Of a stretch of DNA of 64,000 nt, positions 26,940 to 36,300 are shown piece after piece; the first letter of the stretch is position 1; each line of letters starts with the position of its first letter. The DNA comes from an uncultured Bacilli bacterium (lineage in GTDB: Bacteria > Bacillota_I > Bacilli_A > ML615J-28 > CAG-313), in contig CANQDG010000003.1 in the NCBI GenBank assembly GCA_947591495.1, positions 1 through 64,000 of the forward strand. The letters are read 5' to 3'. The position numbers and the translations under genes were made by a program. Below the pieces are notes generated by a model, which worked only from the letters and a program-made list of their open reading frames with translations, searched no databases and had not been told where the DNA came from.

Positions 26940-27259
26940 TTGAAGTCTTAGAAAAAAAGAATCATTACAATATGTTATATCCGTATTATCAAGCTTTATT
27001 AACACCTAAACAATGTCTTATTTTTGAAAATTATTATTTTGAAGATTATAGTTTAACTGAAATTGCTACTAACTTAAATGTTTCACGCAATGCAATTTGG
27101 GATGTTTTAAAACATGTTGAACATAATCTTGATGAATATGAAAATAAATTAGAATTGTATAAAAAAAGCCTTGAAAAGATAGCTATTTTGGAAGAACTAT
27201 TTAATCATACGGATCCTCAAGGTCAAATGTTAATTGAAAAATTAAAAGGAATGGAGTAA
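26936..27259 (+). CDS. ylxM: YlxM family SRP-associated protein
   Basis: Small helix-turn-helix protein (107 residues, UPF0122) encoded between ftsY and ffh in many Bacillota; in streptococci it is reported to modulate SRP GTPases. It has the sigma-region-4-like helix-turn-helix LTEIATNLNVSRNAIWDVLK and the YYFEDYSLTEIA lead-in. It overlaps ftsY by 4 bases and ends 6 bases before ffh, so all three are translationally linked. Confidence 0.93.
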   Translation: MIEVLEKKNHYNMLYPYYQALLTPKQCLIFENYYFEDYSLTEIATNLNVSRNAIWDVLKHVEHNLDEYENKLELYKKSLEKIAILEELFNHTDPQGQMLIEKLKGME

Positions 27260-27265
27260 AAAATC

Positions 27266-28675
27266 ATGCCATTTGAAAGTTTATCAGAAAAAATTCAATT
27301 TTCCCTTCGTAAATTAACTGGTCGTGGAAAAGTTAATGAAAAAGATATTGAAGATGCAATGCGTGAAATAAGAGTATCGCTTCTTGAAGCCGATGTTAAT
27401 TATAAAATCGTTAAAGAATTTATTAATGAGGTTAAAGTTTTAGCATTAGGCGAAAAGGTTATGAAATCTCTTACCCCTGGTGACCAAGTTGTTAAAATTG
27501 TTTACGATGAACTAGTTAAACTAATGGGTGATGAAGCCGTTCCCCTAAATTTAAAAAAAGCGGGAATGAGTGTTGTCTTAGTAGTTGGTTTACAAGGTAG
27601 TGGTAAAACAACTCATGTAGGAAAATTAGCTAATTATTTACGAAAAAACAATAAGTTAAAACCATTAATGATTGCGGCCGACATTTATCGTCCTGCTGCG
27701 ATCAATCAATTAGTGACGATTGGTAAACAATTAGATATTGCGGTTTTCCAAATGGGCATTTTAACCAAACCACAAACTATTGTTAAAAAGGGACTAGAAT
27801 ATGCCAAAGATAATGGTTATAATCTTGTTTTAATTGATACGGCTGGTCGGTTAGCGATTGATGAAGCTTTAATGCAAGAATTAGTTGAAATTAAAGAAAT
27901 TGCAAGACCAGATGAAATTTTATTAACCGTCGATGCTATGACAGGTCAAGATGCGGTAAATGTTGCTCAAACATTCCATGAAAAATTAAATATTACGGGT
28001 TGCTTGTTAACTAAACTTGATAGTGATACAAGAGGTGGGGCCGCTTTATCAATTCGTTATATGACTAAAATTCCTATTAAGTTTACCGGTCTTGGTGAAA
28101 AAATGGATGAAATTGATGTTTTTCATCCTGACCGTATGGCTAAAAGAATTTTAGGAATGGGTGATGTTTTAACTTTCATTGAAAAAGCCCAAGAAACTTT
28201 TGATGAAGAACAGGCAATGAAAATGGCCAAAAAAATGCAAGCTGGACGTTTTACTTATAATGACTTTTTGGACCAAATTAAAAAAATCAAAAAAATGGGT
28301 TCTTTAAAAGGGTTACTAGCGTTAATTCCAGGAATTGGTTCACAAATTAAAAACTTAAATATTGACGAAAAACGTTTTGTTTATATTGAGGCTATCATTG
28401 GTTCAATGACCAAAGAAGAACGCAATAATCCTGATTTAATTAATAAAAGTCATAGCCGTAAGAGCCGAATTGCTAATGGTAGTGGCAGAAGTTATCAAGA
28501 AATTAATGCTCTAACTAAACAATTTGAAGAAATGCGCACACAAATGAAAGCTCTTATGAATATGGACGAAGAACAAATGGAAAAGATTTCCAAAGGTCAA
28601 GCATCAATGCCGAATATGCCTGCTCCAAAGGTCAAAAAAGGTAAAGGTAAAAATAAAGGTGGTTTTCGCTTTTAA
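27266..28675 (+). CDS. ffh: Signal recognition particle protein Ffh
   Basis: Binds signal peptides of nascent membrane proteins and, with SRP RNA, targets them to FtsY. The 469-residue protein has an N domain, a G domain with G1 GLQGSGKTTHVGKLA, DTAGRL and TKLDSDTRGGAAL, and a Met-rich M domain (about 300-440) with the RNA-binding SRKSRIANGSG block. A Lys/Gly-rich tail ends the protein. The SRP RNA gene itself is not in the window. Confidence 0.97.
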   Translation: MPFESLSEKIQFSLRKLTGRGKVNEKDIEDAMREIRVSLLEADVNYKIVKEFINEVKVLALGEKVMKSLTPGDQVVKIVYDELVKLMGDEAVPLNLKKAGMSVVLVVGLQGSGKTTHVGKLANYLRKNNKLKPLMIAADIYRPAAINQLVTIGKQLDIAVFQMGILTKPQTIVKKGLEYAKDNGYNLVLIDTAGRLAIDEALMQELVEIKEIARPDEILLTVDAMTGQDAVNVAQTFHEKLNITGCLLTKLDSDTRGGAALSIRYMTKIPIKFTGLGEKMDEIDVFHPDRMAKRILGMGDVLTFIEKAQETFDEEQAMKMAKKMQAGRFTYNDFLDQIKKIKKMGSLKGLLALIPGIGSQIKNLNIDEKRFVYIEAIIGSMTKEERNNPDLINKSHSRKSRIANGSGRSYQEINALTKQFEEMRTQMKALMNMDEEQMEKISKGQASMPNMPAPKVKKGKGKNKGGFRF

Positions 28676-28696
28676 TAAATTAAGGAGGTAATTGTT

Positions 28697-30070
28697 ATGG
28701 AACAAAATTATAGTGAAAAATTATTAGCAATTATTCATAGTGATTTAAGCGATGATTTATTAAAAGAACAACTATTAAATTATCATGCGAATGATATAGC
28801 CCAAATCTTTGAATTTTTAACCAAAGATGAACGTTATAAATTATATCGCATTTTCCCTGAAGAAGATTTAGCCGATATTTTTAGTTATTTAGATGATCCT
28901 GCCCTTTATTTAGATGAGTTATCTAGTGAAAAAGCGGCTGACATTATTGAAACAATGGATACAGATGATGCCATAGATATCTTGGAAAATCTTGAAGAAG
29001 ATAATCGTCAAGAGCTCATTGAATTAATGGATAAAGATATGGTTGCGGAAATAGCAATGATTAAATCTTATGATGATGATATGATTGGTAGTAAAATGAC
29101 AACCAATTATATTGCTATTGATAAAGATTCGACAATCAAACAAGCAATGAAAAAAATTGTTGAAGAAGCAGCCATCAATGATAATATTTCGATTATTTAT
29201 TTCATTAATAAAGATAATGTATTTTACGGCGCAATGGATTTAAGAGATTTAATTATTGCTAGGGAAGGCGAAAAACTAGAAAAGTTAGTTAAAACTTCTT
29301 ATCCTTATTTATATGCCACTGAATTAGTTAGTGAATGTCTTAATAAAATCCAAGATTATGCTTTAGAGTCAATCCCAGTTGTCGATGATGATTTACACTT
29401 AATAGGAGTTATTACAAGTAGCGATGTTGTTGAAGTAACCCAAGATGAACTTAGTGATGATTACGCAAAACTTGCTGGTTTGGCTAGCGAAGAAGATTTA
29501 AAAGAACCACTTTTTAAATCAGTAAAAAAAAGAATTCCTTGGCTAATTATTTTACTTGTTTTAGGTCTTGTTACATCACTATTAGTATCACAATTTGAAA
29601 CAGTTGTTGCCGGATTACCTATTATTGTGGCTTTTCAATCATTAATTTTAGATATGGCAGGTAATTGTGGAACGCAATCATTAGCCGTAACAATTAGAAT
29701 TTTAACAGATGAGAAAATTAGTAATAAAGAGATCTTTAAGATGATTGCTAAAGAAATAAAAGTAGGCATTATTAATGGCTTATTAATAGGAATTGTTACT
29801 TTACTTTTTGTCTTAGCTTTTTTATATCTTACCCAAAGAAATCTTGGTAATAACATCATTTTAAAAACCTCACTAGCTGTGGGAATAAGTATGTTTACAT
29901 CAATGATTGTATCTAGTTTTGTGGGAACTTTAATGCCAATTATCTTTAAAAAATGCAAAATTGATCCTGCTGTTGCCTCAGGTCCTTTTATTACAACAAT
30001 TAATGATATTGTGGCCATTGTTATTTATTATGGATTATCATGGATTATGATTATTAATTTCTTATCATAA
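28697..30070 (+). CDS. mgtE: Magnesium transporter MgtE
   Basis: Magnesium-gated channel for Mg2+ uptake. The 457-residue protein has an N-terminal superhelical domain rich in Asp/Glu (1-130), two CBS domains (about 135-255; MTTNYIAIDKDSTIKQAM and the second near 200-250), a connecting helix, and five membrane helices (about 285-455). The family signature appears as DMAGNCGTQSLAVTIR. AAGGAGG precedes the ATG. No M-box leader is visible; the gap from ffh is only 21 bases, so it may belong to the SRP operon transcript. Confidence 0.95.
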   Translation: MEQNYSEKLLAIIHSDLSDDLLKEQLLNYHANDIAQIFEFLTKDERYKLYRIFPEEDLADIFSYLDDPALYLDELSSEKAADIIETMDTDDAIDILENLEEDNRQELIELMDKDMVAEIAMIKSYDDDMIGSKMTTNYIAIDKDSTIKQAMKKIVEEAAINDNISIIYFINKDNVFYGAMDLRDLIIAREGEKLEKLVKTSYPYLYATELVSECLNKIQDYALESIPVVDDDLHLIGVITSSDVVEVTQDELSDDYAKLAGLASEEDLKEPLFKSVKKRIPWLIILLVLGLVTSLLVSQFETVVAGLPIIVAFQSLILDMAGNCGTQSLAVTIRILTDEKISNKEIFKMIAKEIKVGIINGLLIGIVTLLFVLAFLYLTQRNLGNNIILKTSLAVGISMFTSMIVSSFVGTLMPIIFKKCKIDPAVASGPFITTINDIVAIVIYYGLSWIMIINFLS

Positions 30071-30084
30071 TTAGGACAAATATT

Positions 30085-30113
30085 TTGGCAAATTTATCAA
30101 TTTATGATATAAT
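30085..30113 (+). promoter_or_regulatory. Promoter of the preQ1 riboswitch-queT unit
   Basis: TTGGCA, 17-base spacer, TATAAT. Transcription would start at about 30120, the first base of the riboswitch P1 stem. Confidence 0.75.
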
Positions 30114-30119
30114 TTTATC

Positions 30120-30161
30120 GAGATGTTCCTTGCCTAACCATCTCAAATAAAAAACAAGGAG
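30120..30161 (+). ncRNA. preQ1-I riboswitch
   Basis: P1 is GAGATG with CATCTC; the loop TTCCTTGCCTAACC has the class I pattern; an A-rich tail AAATAAAAAACAAGGAG follows, and its CAAGGA pairs with TCCTTG in the loop as an H-type pseudoknot. The tail also holds the queT SD, so binding of preQ1 should block translation. Confidence 0.93.
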
Positions 30162-30170
30162 AATTAGATA

Positions 30171-30683
30171 ATGAATAGTGAAGAAACTTTATTAAGAAAA
30201 GTAGTACGTCTTTCAATGGTTGCCGCTCTTTATGTGGCTTTAACCCTCGCTTTATCTTGGTTATCGTATCGTGAAATCCAATTTAGAGTGGCTGAAATAT
30301 TAGTACTACTTTGTTTTTTTCGTAAAGATTACGCCATTTCACTTATTTTAGGCTGTTTAATTGCTAATTTCTTTAGCCCCCAATGGGCTATTGATGTGCC
30401 AATGGGAACACTAGCAACCATTATCGCAGTAATTGGAGTGATGTTTTCTAAAAATATTATTGTAGCAGGCATCTTTCCCGTTTTATCAAATGCGCTTATT
30501 ATTGGACTAGAATTATTCATTTGGGATAAAACCCCTTTCTGGCTTAATTTCTTAACTGTCGGATTGGGTGAATTAGTGGTTATTGTAGCAGGGATTGTAA
30601 TTTTTTTAGGGCTTAGAAAAAATCTTTCCTTTATGAGTCTAATTGGTGCTAATCAAAATTTACCAACTAAAAAAAATTCATAA
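30171..30683 (+). CDS. queT: Queuosine precursor ECF transporter S component QueT
   Basis: Membrane substrate-binding component for uptake of a queuosine precursor (preQ1 or related), energised by a shared ECF module not seen here. The 170-residue protein has about five to six helices and the QueT features REIQFRVAEILVLLCFF and ANFFSPQWAIDVPMGTLAT. A preQ1-I riboswitch overlaps its SD. It is a single-gene unit with its own promoter and a strong terminator. Confidence 0.95.
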   Translation: MNSEETLLRKVVRLSMVAALYVALTLALSWLSYREIQFRVAEILVLLCFFRKDYAISLILGCLIANFFSPQWAIDVPMGTLATIIAVIGVMFSKNIIVAGIFPVLSNALIIGLELFIWDKTPFWLNFLTVGLGELVVIVAGIVIFLGLRKNLSFMSLIGANQNLPTKKNS

Positions 30684-30701
30684 TAAAATTAGTTGTTAAA
30701 C

Positions 30702-30758
30702 AAAAAAAGTGATAAAAACTTGTCATCAAAAATAGACAGGTTCTTATCACTTTTTTTA
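30702..30758 (+). terminator. Terminator of queT
   Basis: AAAAAAAGTGATAA and AACTTGTC pair with GACAGGTT and TTATCACTTTTTTT, about 22 base pairs with a small internal mismatch, followed by T-run. It also faces the 3' end of ruvA and may serve both strands. Confidence 0.88.
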
Positions 30759-30830
30759 TGTAAAAGCAAAATAAGGATAAAATGATTTAAACTTGCTAAA
30801 AAAAGCAAATTAGTGTATAATATGAATATC

Positions 30831-31403
30831 TTAATTTTTCTTTAAACGCTTTAAAGCCTCTTTAACAGCTTCACTTAAAGGTGTATCTTCGGTGATATTT
30901 AAATCTTTAGTTGCGCTTTTGATTTCTTGGTTAGTATAGCCAAGTGATTTTAAAGCAATAGTAACATTATTTAATTTATCACTGATTTTAGGTGTTGAAG
31001 AATTATCTTCAAAATTGATTTTACCTTTAAGGTCTAAAACAATTTGTTGACTAAGTTTTGGTCCAATACCTGGAAATTGTGCAAAAAATTTGGCATTACT
31101 ATTATCAAGTGCTGCTAGAATTTCCGAAGAACTGCTTGTAGCAAGAATGGCTAAAGCCCCTTTAGGACCAAGCCCTTTAACACTTAAGAGGCTCTTAAAC
31201 ATATCGCGATTTTCTTTAAGGGCAAAACCAAATAATTCATGGGCATCTTCTCTAATGTGATAATAGAGGTAGATTGTCATCTCTTTATCAATTTCAAATT
31301 GATAAGGATTAGGAACCCTAATTTCATAGCCAATATTATTGGTTTCAAAGACAATATGGGTTGCATGAATTTCTTTAACAGCCCCTTTAAAATAACTATA
31401 CAT
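30831..31403 (-). CDS. ruvA: Holliday junction helicase subunit RuvA
   Basis: Binds four-way junctions as a tetramer and loads the RuvB motor. The 190-residue protein has the OB-fold N domain (YFKGAVKEIHATHIVFET), two helix-hairpin-helix motifs (LLSVKGLGPKGALAIL and FAQFPGIGPKLSQQIVLDLKGK), and the C-terminal RuvB-binding domain (ALKSLGYTNQEI). The ATG at 31403 is 5 bases from AGAGGTGG; an upstream GTG is less likely. It is divergent from ruvB, 60 bases away, instead of forming the usual ruvAB operon. Confidence 0.94.
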   Translation of the reverse strand: MYSYFKGAVKEIHATHIVFETNNIGYEIRVPNPYQFEIDKEMTIYLYYHIREDAHELFGFALKENRDMFKSLLSVKGLGPKGALAILATSSSSEILAALDNSNAKFFAQFPGIGPKLSQQIVLDLKGKINFEDNSSTPKISDKLNNVTIALKSLGYTNQEIKSATKDLNITEDTPLSEAVKEALKRLKKN

Positions 31404-31426
31404 AAAAACCACCTCTTGTTAAAGTA

Positions 31427-31455
31427 ATTATAGCATACAATTAAAATTAAAGCAA
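31427..31455 (-). promoter_or_regulatory. Promoter of ruvA
   Basis: On the minus strand TTGCTT, 17-base spacer, TATAAT. The -35 box abuts the SD of ruvB on the other strand, so ruvB must be transcribed from a start site inside or near the ruvA 5' end. Confidence 0.6.
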
Positions 31456-31463
31456 AGGAAAGG

Positions 31464-32471
31464 ATGATTCAAGTGGATAATCTAATGGATAAAAAAATGA
31501 TTGATGGCGATGAAATCGAAGTCACCTTACGCCCGCAAACCTTAAATGAATATATTGGCCAAGATGAACTAAAAGAAATGATGAAAGTTTTTATTGAAAC
31601 GGCTAAGATGCGTAGTGAAGCACTTGATCATGTTTTATTATATGGTCCTCCTGGACTTGGAAAGACCACGCTTGCTCATATTATTGCTAATGAAATGAAT
31701 ACAGGAATTAAAATAACGACTGGACCTGCTCTTTCAAGACCAGGTGATTTAGCCGCAATTCTTTCTTCCCTTGAACCAGGTGATGTTTTATTTATTGATG
31801 AAATTCACCGAATCCCTAAAGTAATAGAAGAAATATTGTATTCTGCGATGGAAGATTTTGTTATTGATATTGTGATGGGTAAAGATTCAGCCGCCTCAAC
31901 TTTAAGAATTGATTTACCGCCCTTTACTCTTGTTGGCGCAACAACTCGTTTTGGTGATTTAACAGCCCCTATGCGTGATCGTTTTGGCATTATTCATCAG
32001 CTTAAATATTATAGCAATGAAGAACTTTCAACGATTATTAAAAGAACTTCTAAAATTTTTGCTTTTCCAATTGATGATGATGCTACGCTTGAATTAGCTA
32101 GACGTTCTAGAGGAACACCCCGAATAGCTAATCGCTTATTTAGAAGAATTAGAGATTTTGCTCAATTTGAAAATTTAGATCATATTACCAAAACAATTAC
32201 CGATTATGCTCTTAATAAACTTGATATTGATAAAGCTGGATTAGATATTACAGATAGGAAATATTTGCTTGGTTTAATTGAAAGATTTAAGGGAGGACCT
32301 GCCGGTATTGAGGCGCTTGCGGCGACCATTTCTGAAGAAACGGTAACCCTTGAAGATGTCAATGAACCATATCTTTTACAAGAAGGTTTTATTATTAGAA
32401 CCCATCGAGGTCGTGTAGTTACCGAAAAGGCTTATGAACATTTAGGCCTTAAAAAAAATGGATTATTCTAA
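31464..32471 (+). CDS. ruvB: Holliday junction helicase subunit RuvB
   Basis: AAA+ ring ATPase that drives branch migration with RuvA. It has 335 residues. Walker A is [16 protein letters not shown], Walker B is VLFIDEIHR, sensor 1 is [19 protein letters not shown], and the C-terminal winged helix has [15 protein letters not shown] and RTHRGRVVT. The N-terminal [12 protein letters not shown] is typical. Start ATG 31464 with AAAGGA 5 bases upstream; a GTG at 31473 is an alternative. It is followed by queA after 45 bases, as in many bacteria. Confidence 0.97.
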   Translation: MIQVDNLMDKKMIDGDEIEVTLRPQTLNEYIGQDELKEMMKVFIETAKMRSEALDHVLLYGPPGLGKTTLAHIIANEMNTGIKITTGPALSRPGDLAAILSSLEPGDVLFIDEIHRIPKVIEEILYSAMEDFVIDIVMGKDSAASTLRIDLPPFTLVGATTRFGDLTAPMRDRFGIIHQLKYYSNEELSTIIKRTSKIFAFPIDDDATLELARRSRGTPRIANRLFRRIRDFAQFENLDHITKTITDYALNKLDIDKAGLDITDRKYLLGLIERFKGGPAGIEALAATISEETVTLEDVNEPYLLQEGFIIRTHRGRVVTEKAYEHLGLKKNGLF

Positions 32472-32516
32472 AAAGATGCTAGCAAATGATGAAATGCTAG
32501 ATAGTAAGGAAGTAAT

Positions 32517-33551
32517 ATGGATATATTTAATTTAGATGCCTATGATTTTGCTTTAGATGAATCACTAATTGCCCAAACACCCGCTCTTAAACGGGATGAA
32601 TCACGTTTGATGGTTGTTGATCGCAAGACGCAAAAAATTGAACATCGCCATTTCTTTGAAATCATTGATTATTTACAAGCCGGTGATGTTTTAGTTAGAA
32701 ACAATTCCAAAGTTATTCCCGCACGATTAATTGGCATAAAAGAAGATACTAAAGCTCACGTGGAGGTTTTGTTATTAAAAGACTTGGGCGATAATATATG
32801 GGAGTGCCTAGTCGGTAATGCTAAAGTCGTTAAAGTAGATAGTATGATTTGCTTTGGTGATGGATCATTAAAAGCACAATGTTTAGAGGTTAAAGATGAA
32901 GGTATTCGAATCTTCAAATTAATTTATCAAGGAATTTTTTGGGAGATTTTAGATCGTTTAGGTAAAATGCCCCTTCCTCCTTATATTCACCAAGAATGTA
33001 GTGATAAAAATCGTTATCAAACCGTTTATGCTAAAGTAAGTGGTTCTAGTGCAGCCCCTACGGCAGGTTTTCATTTTACGGAAGAATTATTTACCAAACT
33101 TCAAGAAAAAGGTGTGCAAATAGTAGATATTACTTTGCATATTGGTCTTGGAACTTTTAGACCGGTTAAATCACAAAATATATTAGAACATCATATGCAT
33201 CAAGAAGTTTATGAAATGACACAAGAAGCCGCAGATGTTTTAAATCAAGCAAAAAAAGAAAAAAGGCGAATCATTGCAATTGGTACAACTTCAGTTCGAA
33301 CTTTAGAAAGTGTTATGCAAAAATATCACACTTTTTGTGCTTGTAAAGGTGCTACGGATATTTTTATTTATCCTGGTTATGAATTTAAAGCGATTGATGC
33401 TTTAATTACGAATTTTCATTTACCTAAATCAACGCTAATGATGCTTGTATCAGCTTTTGCGGGGCGCGAATTTATTTTAAAAGCTTATAAAATAGCAACC
33501 GAAGAAAAATATCGTTTCTTTTCTTTTGGTGATGCAATGTTTATTAAATAA
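32517..33551 (+). CDS. queA: tRNA preQ1(34) S-adenosylmethionine ribosyltransferase-isomerase QueA
   Basis: Transfers and isomerises the ribosyl group of S-adenosylmethionine onto preQ1 at tRNA position 34, making epoxyqueuosine, the substrate of QueH. It is complete at 344 residues, with the QueA signatures [62 protein letters not shown] and [24 protein letters not shown] precedes the ATG by 7 bases. tgt, which often follows, is missing from this locus. Confidence 0.97.
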   Translation: MDIFNLDAYDFALDESLIAQTPALKRDESRLMVVDRKTQKIEHRHFFEIIDYLQAGDVLVRNNSKVIPARLIGIKEDTKAHVEVLLLKDLGDNIWECLVGNAKVVKVDSMICFGDGSLKAQCLEVKDEGIRIFKLIYQGIFWEILDRLGKMPLPPYIHQECSDKNRYQTVYAKVSGSSAAPTAGFHFTEELFTKLQEKGVQIVDITLHIGLGTFRPVKSQNILEHHMHQEVYEMTQEAADVLNQAKKEKRRIIAIGTTSVRTLESVMQKYHTFCACKGATDIFIYPGYEFKAIDALITNFHLPKSTLMMLVSAFAGREFILKAYKIATEEKYRFFSFGDAMFIK

Positions 33552-33552
33552 A

Positions 33553-33588
33553 AAGAAGAATAGCTAAAAAACTATTTTTCTTTTTTTC
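33553..33588 (+). terminator. Terminator of queA
   Basis: GAAGAATAG pairs with CTATTTTTC (one G-U pair) around an 8-base loop, then a long T-run. Confidence 0.7.
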
Positions 33589-33632
33589 TTTGCCATATTT
33601 TAGCAAACCTTCTTGAATTAAATAACATGTAA

Positions 33633-33671
33633 ATAAAAAAACTTGACGATTATTTATTTTTCGTCAAGTTT
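33633..33671 (-). terminator. Terminator of the zinc-ribbon gene
   Basis: A perfect 11-bp stem AAACTTGACGA with TCGTCAAGTTT and an 11-base loop; read on the minus strand it is followed by seven T. Confidence 0.85.
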
Positions 33672-33685
33672 AGAAGTAATAATAG

Positions 33686-34249
33686 TTATTCAATTTCTTT
33701 TCCACAATAAGGGCAATATTTGTCAGTTCTACTTAGATTAGCACCACATACAGGGCATAATTTGACAAAATATTCATCATCGTCAGAATCAGAATTATTA
33801 ACGGCAGGCGTTTCTTTATTTTCAATTGGTTTATTCCTTTTTGTAACCCTAATGAAAACTAAAATGGTTTGAACAATTAAAAATACCCCTGCAAGCAAAA
33901 AGGGAATAAAAAATAAGAAATTATATAAACTATCAGAAGTAGTCAAAAGTACCGTTAACATAAAAATTAAAATTCCATTCCAACAAATAGTAAAGAAAAG
34001 AAGATAAATAGCACCACCGATGGAAGTAATATTTTTTAAATTATTTTGGTTTTTAAATCTCTTATGGGAATTATAATTTATCGTGCTATGCGAATCATCA
34101 ACGGATGTAACATAATTATCATCCGAAAAATTATTACTAGAATTAGAATTATTTGAATTATTTTTGGGATTGGCAAACTTTACAACAATTATTATAATTG
34201 CAAAAACAATAGCAAAAATTAAAATGGGGATAACGGGGATGAATGGCAT
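33686..34249 (-). CDS. Zinc-ribbon membrane protein, unknown function
   Basis: A 187-residue membrane protein. One hydrophobic helix opens the chain (about 4-25), then a Ser/Asn-rich hydrophilic stretch (28-70), two further helices (about 77-102 and 110-133), and a C-terminal zinc ribbon CPVCGANL...KYCPYCGKEI (165-186) placed in the cytoplasm. Such zinc_ribbon_2-type tails are common in uncharacterised Bacillota membrane proteins. AGGAGG lies 6 bases before the ATG. It is a single gene between queA and the glycogen operon on the opposite strand, and no link to either is evident. Confidence 0.82.
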   Translation of the reverse strand: MPFIPVIPILIFAIVFAIIIIVVKFANPKNNSNNSNSSNNFSDDNYVTSVDDSHSTINYNSHKRFKNQNNLKNITSIGGAIYLLFFTICWNGILIFMLTVLLTTSDSLYNFLFFIPFLLAGVFLIVQTILVFIRVTKRNKPIENKETPAVNNSDSDDDEYFVKLCPVCGANLSRTDKYCPYCGKEIE

Positions 34250-34403
34250 TTTGACCTCCTAATAATTAAATTTGACAAAAAAAGATTATTGATTATGATA
34301 AAATATTATACTACAAAAAAAATAAATAATTTAAAAAATGCTTTAAACTAGGAAAAAATTGTTTTGTATAAAAATTTAATTAAGTGAAAAAATTTATTTA
34401 TAA

Positions 34404-34432
34404 TTGCACATAATTTCTAGTTATGGTATAAT
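34404..34432 (+). promoter_or_regulatory. Promoter of the glycogen operon
   Basis: TTGCAC, 17-base spacer, TATAAT, 23 bases before glgB. A further TTGACA at about 34272 with TATGAT 16 bases downstream may be a second start. Apart from these, 34250-34455 is AT-rich with no gene. Confidence 0.65.
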
Positions 34433-34455
34433 TAGTAAAAAAGGTGGTTTATTAA

Positions 34456-36300
34456 ATGGAAGAAAAAGGTTGCTACTATTTTCATCAAGGAACAAACTAT
34501 CAAGCATATGAATTGCTAGGTGCGCATTACAATAAAGAGTATACGATTTTTCGGGTTTTTGCGCCTCATGCCAAACTTGTATCGGTCGTTGGTGAATTTA
34601 ATAATTGGGATACTAAAAAGGATGTTATGCATAAAATATCCGATAATGGTGTTTATGAAATTACCATTTTGGGAGTTAAAGAATATCAATGTTATCAATA
34701 TGCGATATTAACTTATGATAACCGCCTTTTATTTAAAAGTGATCCTTATGGTTTTCATGCGGAATTGCGACCTGCCAAAGCTTCGAAAGTTTATGATTTA
34801 AAGGGCTTTATTTTCCATGATGAAAAATGGATGCAAGAACGTCAATTTCATCAAAGCCTTAATCAACCCCTTAATATTTATGAAGTCCATCTTGGTTCTT
34901 GGCGAAAATTTAAAGATGGTAACCCTTTTAGTTATCAACAATTAGCTTATGAACTAGCCCAATATGTTAAAACGATGGGATATACTCATATTGAAATTAT
35001 GCCTCTTAGTGAATATCCGTATGATGGTTCATGGGGCTATCAAGTTGTAGGTTATTATGCGATTACTTCGCGCTATGGCACCCCGAAAGATTTTATGATG
35101 CTAGTTGATATTATGCATCAAAATGGTATTGGCGTTATTATGGATTGGGTTCCTGGCCATTTTACAAAAGATGCCCATGGCTTAATTGATTTTGATGGTG
35201 AAGCGTTATATGAACCAATTGATCCGACCAAAAAAGAACATGAAATTTGGGGAACTCGTTGTTTTGATTATAGCAGAAATGAAGTTCAATCATTTTTAGT
35301 GTCTAATGCGATGTTTCTTTTTGATAAATTTCATATTGATGGAATTAGAATGGATGCGGTAGCATCAATGCTTTATTTAGATTATGATAAAAAAGAAGGC
35401 CAGTGGCATCCTAATCATCTTGGAACAAATATCAATTTAGAAGCAGTAGCCTTTTTACAAAAAGTTAATGCTACGATTCATAAATATTTTCCTGGGGTTT
35501 TAATGATTGCGGAAGAATCAACCGCCTTTGCCAAAGTTACTTATCCAACCTTTCAACAAGGCTTAGGCTTTGATTATAAATGGAATATGGGATGGATGAA
35601 TGACACTTTGGCTTACATTAAAACGGATCCTTTATTTAGACGTTTTGAACATCACAAATTAACTTTTCAATTAACTTATATTTTTAATGAACACTATTTA
35701 TTACCACTTAGCCATGATGAAGTAGTTCATTTAAAGGGTTCATTGATTAATAAAATGCCGGGTTCTTATGAACAAAAATTTGCCTCACTTAAAGCATATT
35801 ATGTATATATGATGACGCATCCTGGTAAAAAATTATTTTTCATGGGAGCTGAATTTGGCCAATTTCGGGAATGGAGTGAAGAAAGAGAATTAGATTGGGA
35901 AGTTTTAAAGTACCCATCTCATCAAGCTTTACAAAATTTTGTTAAAGATTTAAATCAACTTTATTTAACTAATAAAGCCCTTTATGAAAACGAAATTAAT
36001 TGGGAAGGATTTAAATGGTTAGTTGTTGATGATTGTGATCATAATGTAATTAGTTATATGCGATCATCGTTTAATCAAGAACATTTAATCGTTGTTATTA
36101 ATTTCTCATATCAAAGTTGGAATAATTATCAAATTAGTGTTGAAAATGGTTTATATAAAATTATTTTATGTAGTAATGATCAGCAATATAATCCTGAAAA
36201 TAGTTTATCAATAGAAAATACTGAAATTTTAGTTACTAATCATCAATTAACAATTGATTTACCATATAGTTGTGGAATAATATTAAGGAAGGTGAAATAA
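34456..36300 (+). CDS. glgB: 1,4-alpha-glucan branching enzyme
   Basis: Makes alpha-1,6 branches in glycogen. The 614-residue protein has a CBM48 domain (about 20-115; [20 protein letters not shown]), a GH13 barrel with nucleophile Asp in [10 protein letters not shown] (near 300), acid Glu in AEESTAF (near 352) and LSHDEVVH (near 420), and a C-terminal beta domain. It is the short bacterial form without the extra N1 module. First gene of glgBCDAP; its stop overlaps the glgC start by one base (TAATG). GGTGG lies about 9 bases before the ATG. Confidence 0.97.
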   Translation: MEEKGCYYFHQGTNYQAYELLGAHYNKEYTIFRVFAPHAKLVSVVGEFNNWDTKKDVMHKISDNGVYEITILGVKEYQCYQYAILTYDNRLLFKSDPYGFHAELRPAKASKVYDLKGFIFHDEKWMQERQFHQSLNQPLNIYEVHLGSWRKFKDGNPFSYQQLAYELAQYVKTMGYTHIEIMPLSEYPYDGSWGYQVVGYYAITSRYGTPKDFMMLVDIMHQNGIGVIMDWVPGHFTKDAHGLIDFDGEALYEPIDPTKKEHEIWGTRCFDYSRNEVQSFLVSNAMFLFDKFHIDGIRMDAVASMLYLDYDKKEGQWHPNHLGTNINLEAVAFLQKVNATIHKYFPGVLMIAEESTAFAKVTYPTFQQGLGFDYKWNMGWMNDTLAYIKTDPLFRRFEHHKLTFQLTYIFNEHYLLPLSHDEVVHLKGSLINKMPGSYEQKFASLKAYYVYMMTHPGKKLFFMGAEFGQFREWSEERELDWEVLKYPSHQALQNFVKDLNQLYLTNKALYENEINWEGFKWLVVDDCDHNVISYMRSSFNQEHLIVVINFSYQSWNNYQISVENGLYKIILCSNDQQYNPENSLSIENTEILVTNHQLTIDLPYSCGIILRKVK

